Assembly (NCBI GenBank): GCA_028869035.1
Contig: JAGWTL010000180.1
Span: forward strand, 1-6,291
Reading direction: 5' to 3'
Length of the DNA: 6,291 nucleotides
Source of the DNA: Burkholderiales bacterium
Lineage (GTDB): Bacteria > Pseudomonadota > Gammaproteobacteria > Burkholderiales > Burkholderiaceae_C
Of the stretch, positions 4,595 to 6,291 are shown one piece after another. The notes beneath the pieces were generated by a model. That model ran no database searches and was not told the origin of the DNA. It saw only the letters and a list, made by a program, of their open reading frames with translations. The translations under genes and the position numbers were made by a program. Each line of letters starts with the position of its first letter. The stretch's first letter is position 1.

Positions 4595-6160
4595 GTGACC
4601 CGCCTGCTGCGCGGCGCCTACATCGTCTGGATCGTGCTGCGCTACGGTCTGGACGGGCTGGTCCTGACCAGTTTCCAGAAACCCTGGCTGCGTGTGATCG
4701 CGCGCATCGTCTCGATCGGCCGCAACCTGGATGCGCCGCCCGGCCAGCGCCTGCGCGAGGCGCTGGAGCGCCTGGGCCCGATCTTCGTGAAGTTCGGCCA
4801 GGTGCTGTCCACACGGCGTGACCTGCTGCCGGCCGACATCGCCGATGAGCTGGCCAAGCTGCAGGACCGCGTGCCGCCTTTCCCCTCCGAGGTGGCTGTG
4901 GCCACGATCGAGCGGGCCTTCCGCAAGCCGGTGGCCCAGATCTTCAGCGAATTCGAGCGTGTGCCGGTGGCCAGTGCTTCGATCGCGCAGGTGCACTTCG
5001 CCAAGCTCAAGGACCGGGAAGGCCGTGAGCGCGAGGTGGCCGTCAAGGTGCTGCGCCCGGGCATGCTGCCGGCCATCGAAAAGGACTTGGGCCTGATGCG
5101 CCTGATGGCCGGGTGGGTGGAGAACCTGTCGGCCGACGGCCGGCGCCTCAAGCCGCGCGAGGTGGTGGCCGAGTTCGACAAATACCTGCACGACGAGCTG
5201 GACCTGGTGCGCGAAGCCGCCAGCGCCGCCCAGCTGCGCCGCAATATGGACGGGCTGGACCTGGTGCTGATCCCCGAGATGTTCTGGGACTACTGTCACA
5301 GCGACGTCATCGTGATGGAGCGCATGAAGGGCATCCCGATCAGCCAGACCGCGCGCCTGCGCGAGGCGGGCGTGGACATGAAAAAGCTGGCGCGCGACGG
5401 GGTCACCATCTTCTTCACCCAGGTCTTTCGCGATGGTTTTTTCCACGCCGACATGCACCCGGGCAATATCTTCATCAGCACGGATCCGACCACCTTCGGG
5501 CGCTACATCTCGCTGGACTTCGGCATCGTGGGCACGCTGACCGAGTACGACAAGGAGTACCTGGCGCAGAACTTCACGGCCTTCTTCCGGCGTGACTACA
5601 AGCGCGTGGCCGAGCTGCACATCGAATCGGGCTGGGTGCCGCCGCGCACGCGGGTGGACGAGCTGGAGTCCGCCATCCGCGCCGTGTGCGAACCCTATTT
5701 CGACCGGCCGCTCAAGGAAATCTCGCTGGGCATGGTGCTCATGCGCCTGTTCCAGACTTCGCGCCGTTTCCATGTGGAGATCCAGCCGCAGTTGGTGCTG
5801 CTGCAGAAGACCCTGCTCAACATTGAAGGCCTGGGCCGCGAACTCGACCCCGAGCTGGACCTCTGGAGCACCGCCAAGCCCTTCCTGGAGAAGTGGATGA
5901 CCGACCAGATCGGCCCGCGCAAGCTGCTGGAGGAACTCAAGAACCAGGCCCCGCGCTACGCCAAGATGCTGCCGGACCTGCCGCGCCTGCTGCACGACTT
6001 CCTCAAGCAAAACGCCGGCAGCCAGAAACGCGAGCTGGACGAGCTGCTGACCGAGCAGCGGCGCACCAACCGCCTGCTGCAGGCCCTGATCTACGCGGGC
6101 ATAGGTTTTGCTCTGGGATTGATCGTTGTCCAGATGGTGATCCGCTTCCAGCTGTTCTAG
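4595..6160 (+). CDS. ubiB: UbiB, ABC1/ADCK-family atypical kinase for ubiquinone biosynthesis
   Basis: This 521-residue protein is a UbiB of the ABC1/ADCK/COQ8 atypical kinase-like family. It is needed for ubiquinone synthesis; COQ8-type members act as ATPases thought to help extract or move lipid intermediates at the membrane, not as ordinary protein kinases. Family marks are all present: the KxGQ motif K66-F-G-Q69, the Ala-rich loop ASASIAQVH at 126-134 replacing the Gly-rich loop, the VAIK-type lysine K151 (VAVKV), the catalytic-loop equivalent HADMHPGN at 284-291 and DFG at 308-310. The C-terminus (about 494-521) is hydrophobic and fits the membrane anchor. Length is close to the E. coli protein (546). 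I chose GTG 4595 because the family begins x-TRLLRGAYIVWIVLRYGL and GGGGG lies 7 bases upstream. The frame is open back to 4412, but that part overlaps ubiJ and the palindromic spacer. Confidence 0.95.
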   Translation: MTRLLRGAYIVWIVLRYGLDGLVLTSFQKPWLRVIARIVSIGRNLDAPPGQRLREALERLGPIFVKFGQVLSTRRDLLPADIADELAKLQDRVPPFPSEVAVATIERAFRKPVAQIFSEFERVPVASASIAQVHFAKLKDREGREREVAVKVLRPGMLPAIEKDLGLMRLMAGWVENLSADGRRLKPREVVAEFDKYLHDELDLVREAASAAQLRRNMDGLDLVLIPEMFWDYCHSDVIVMERMKGIPISQTARLREAGVDMKKLARDGVTIFFTQVFRDGFFHADMHPGNIFISTDPTTFGRYISLDFGIVGTLTEYDKEYLAQNFTAFFRRDYKRVAELHIESGWVPPRTRVDELESAIRAVCEPYFDRPLKEISLGMVLMRLFQTSRRFHVEIQPQLVLLQKTLLNIEGLGRELDPELDLWSTAKPFLEKWMTDQIGPRKLLEELKNQAPRYAKMLPDLPRLLHDFLKQNAGSQKRELDELLTEQRRTNRLLQALIYAGIGFALGLIVVQMVIRFQLF

Positions 6161-6185
6161 TACTGCGGCCCGGAAGTATCGAAAC

Positions 6186-6291
6186 ATGAAAGCGCGTCTT
6201 CGCACGCATGGCGGCGTTGCAAATCCTCGCCATAGCTGCGGCTATGGCTGTGGTTTGCGCCTTGCCCTGCGCACGAATCCATCGCTTTCAT
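6186..6291. repeat. 106-base imperfect palindrome downstream of ubiB (dispersed-repeat-like)
   Basis: The ends ATGAAAGCG (6186-6194) and CGCTTTCAT (6283-6291) are exact inverted copies, the second finishing at the window edge. The centre is a perfect 8-bp stem, GCCATAGC (6229-6236) with GCTATGGC (6241-6248), around the loop TGCG. In between, the two 42-base arms match in blocks (TTCG..CGCA, GGC, GGCG, GCAAA/CAAA), interrupted by mismatches and a few shifts. There is no T tract, so it is not a standard terminator. Both strands read open across it, giving small frames that are probably not genes. The form suits a dispersed intergenic palindrome or a miniature mobile element; a second copy is not visible here. 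The 25 bases from 6161 to 6185 hold nothing I recognise. Confidence 0.6.

Larger units (their letters stand above)
4500..4598 (+). other. 32-codon open frame bridging ubiJ and ubiB by ATGA and GTGA overlaps (possible coupling ORF)
   Basis: ATG at 4500 shares bases with the ubiJ stop (ATGA, 4500-4503). The frame stays open for 32 codons (MSPRTAAPGQRGAAALGRAG... ending AGVLL) and stops at TGA 4596-4598, which overlaps the ubiB GTG start (GTGA, 4595-4598). A ribosome finishing ubiJ could restart here, cross the folded spacer and be delivered to ubiB. The peptide has no recognisable domain and is Ala/Gly/Arg-rich, as any frame through GC-rich palindromes would be. Stop codons are rare in such sequence, so the double overlap may be chance. 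Confidence 0.25.

Noticed and set aside
4475..6205. Open frame of 576 codons on the minus strand opposite ubiB
   Set aside because: It mirrors the ubiB codon pattern, has a low-complexity His/Gln/Leu-rich product, and UbiB on the + strand has every family motif.

Overview
The window is GC-rich bacterial chromosome with five genes, all on the + strand and closely spaced. The protein sequences and the gene order point to a betaproteobacterium of the Burkholderiales, probably Comamonadaceae. This placement rests on remembered family resemblance, not on a search. The content looks like conserved core genome: ubiquinone (UQ) biosynthesis genes next to a respiratory-type iron-sulfur oxidoreductase.

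Layout: (1) 1-1759 is the 3' part of a large fused flavin/iron-sulfur oxidoreductase (end of an FAD-oxidase domain, two 4Fe-4S motifs, two CCG domains), cut by the left edge. (2) 1773-2186 is a small DUF971 protein with a GTG start. (3) 2189-2920 is ubiE, the C-methyltransferase of UQ synthesis, two bases after the DUF971 stop. (4) 2981-3937 is a membrane-anchored Tim44-like protein with a signal peptide. (5) 3970-4503 is ubiJ, the SCP2-domain lipid-binding accessory factor. (6) 4595-6160 is ubiB, the atypical kinase/ATPase of the UadB/ABC1/ADCK family. (7) 6161-6291 has no convincing gene but holds a large imperfect palindrome that runs to the right edge.

How the genes fit together: UbiE, UbiJ and UbiB act in one pathway. 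UbiJ holds the hydrophobic intermediates, UbiE methylates the ring, and UbiB is thought to help deliver or extract the lipid from the membrane. The oxidoreductase resembles dehydrogenases that pass electrons from 2-hydroxyacids towards quinones, so it may use the product of the pathway. Why the DUF971 and Tim44-like proteins are here is not known; a role at the membrane face of UQ synthesis (Tim44-like) or in iron-sulfur support (DUF971) is a hypothesis only.

The least ordinary content is in the junctions. A terminator-like hairpin with a T5 tract places the ubiJ start codon in its loop. The ubiJ-ubiB spacer is almost wholly palindromic, and it also contains a 32-codon open frame whose start overlaps the ubiJ stop and whose stop overlaps the ubiB start. 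A 12-base direct repeat spans the DUF971-ubiE junction. The region after ubiB is a 106-base imperfect palindrome that looks like a dispersed intergenic repeat. I see no CRISPR array, tRNA, rRNA, transposase gene or defence system.
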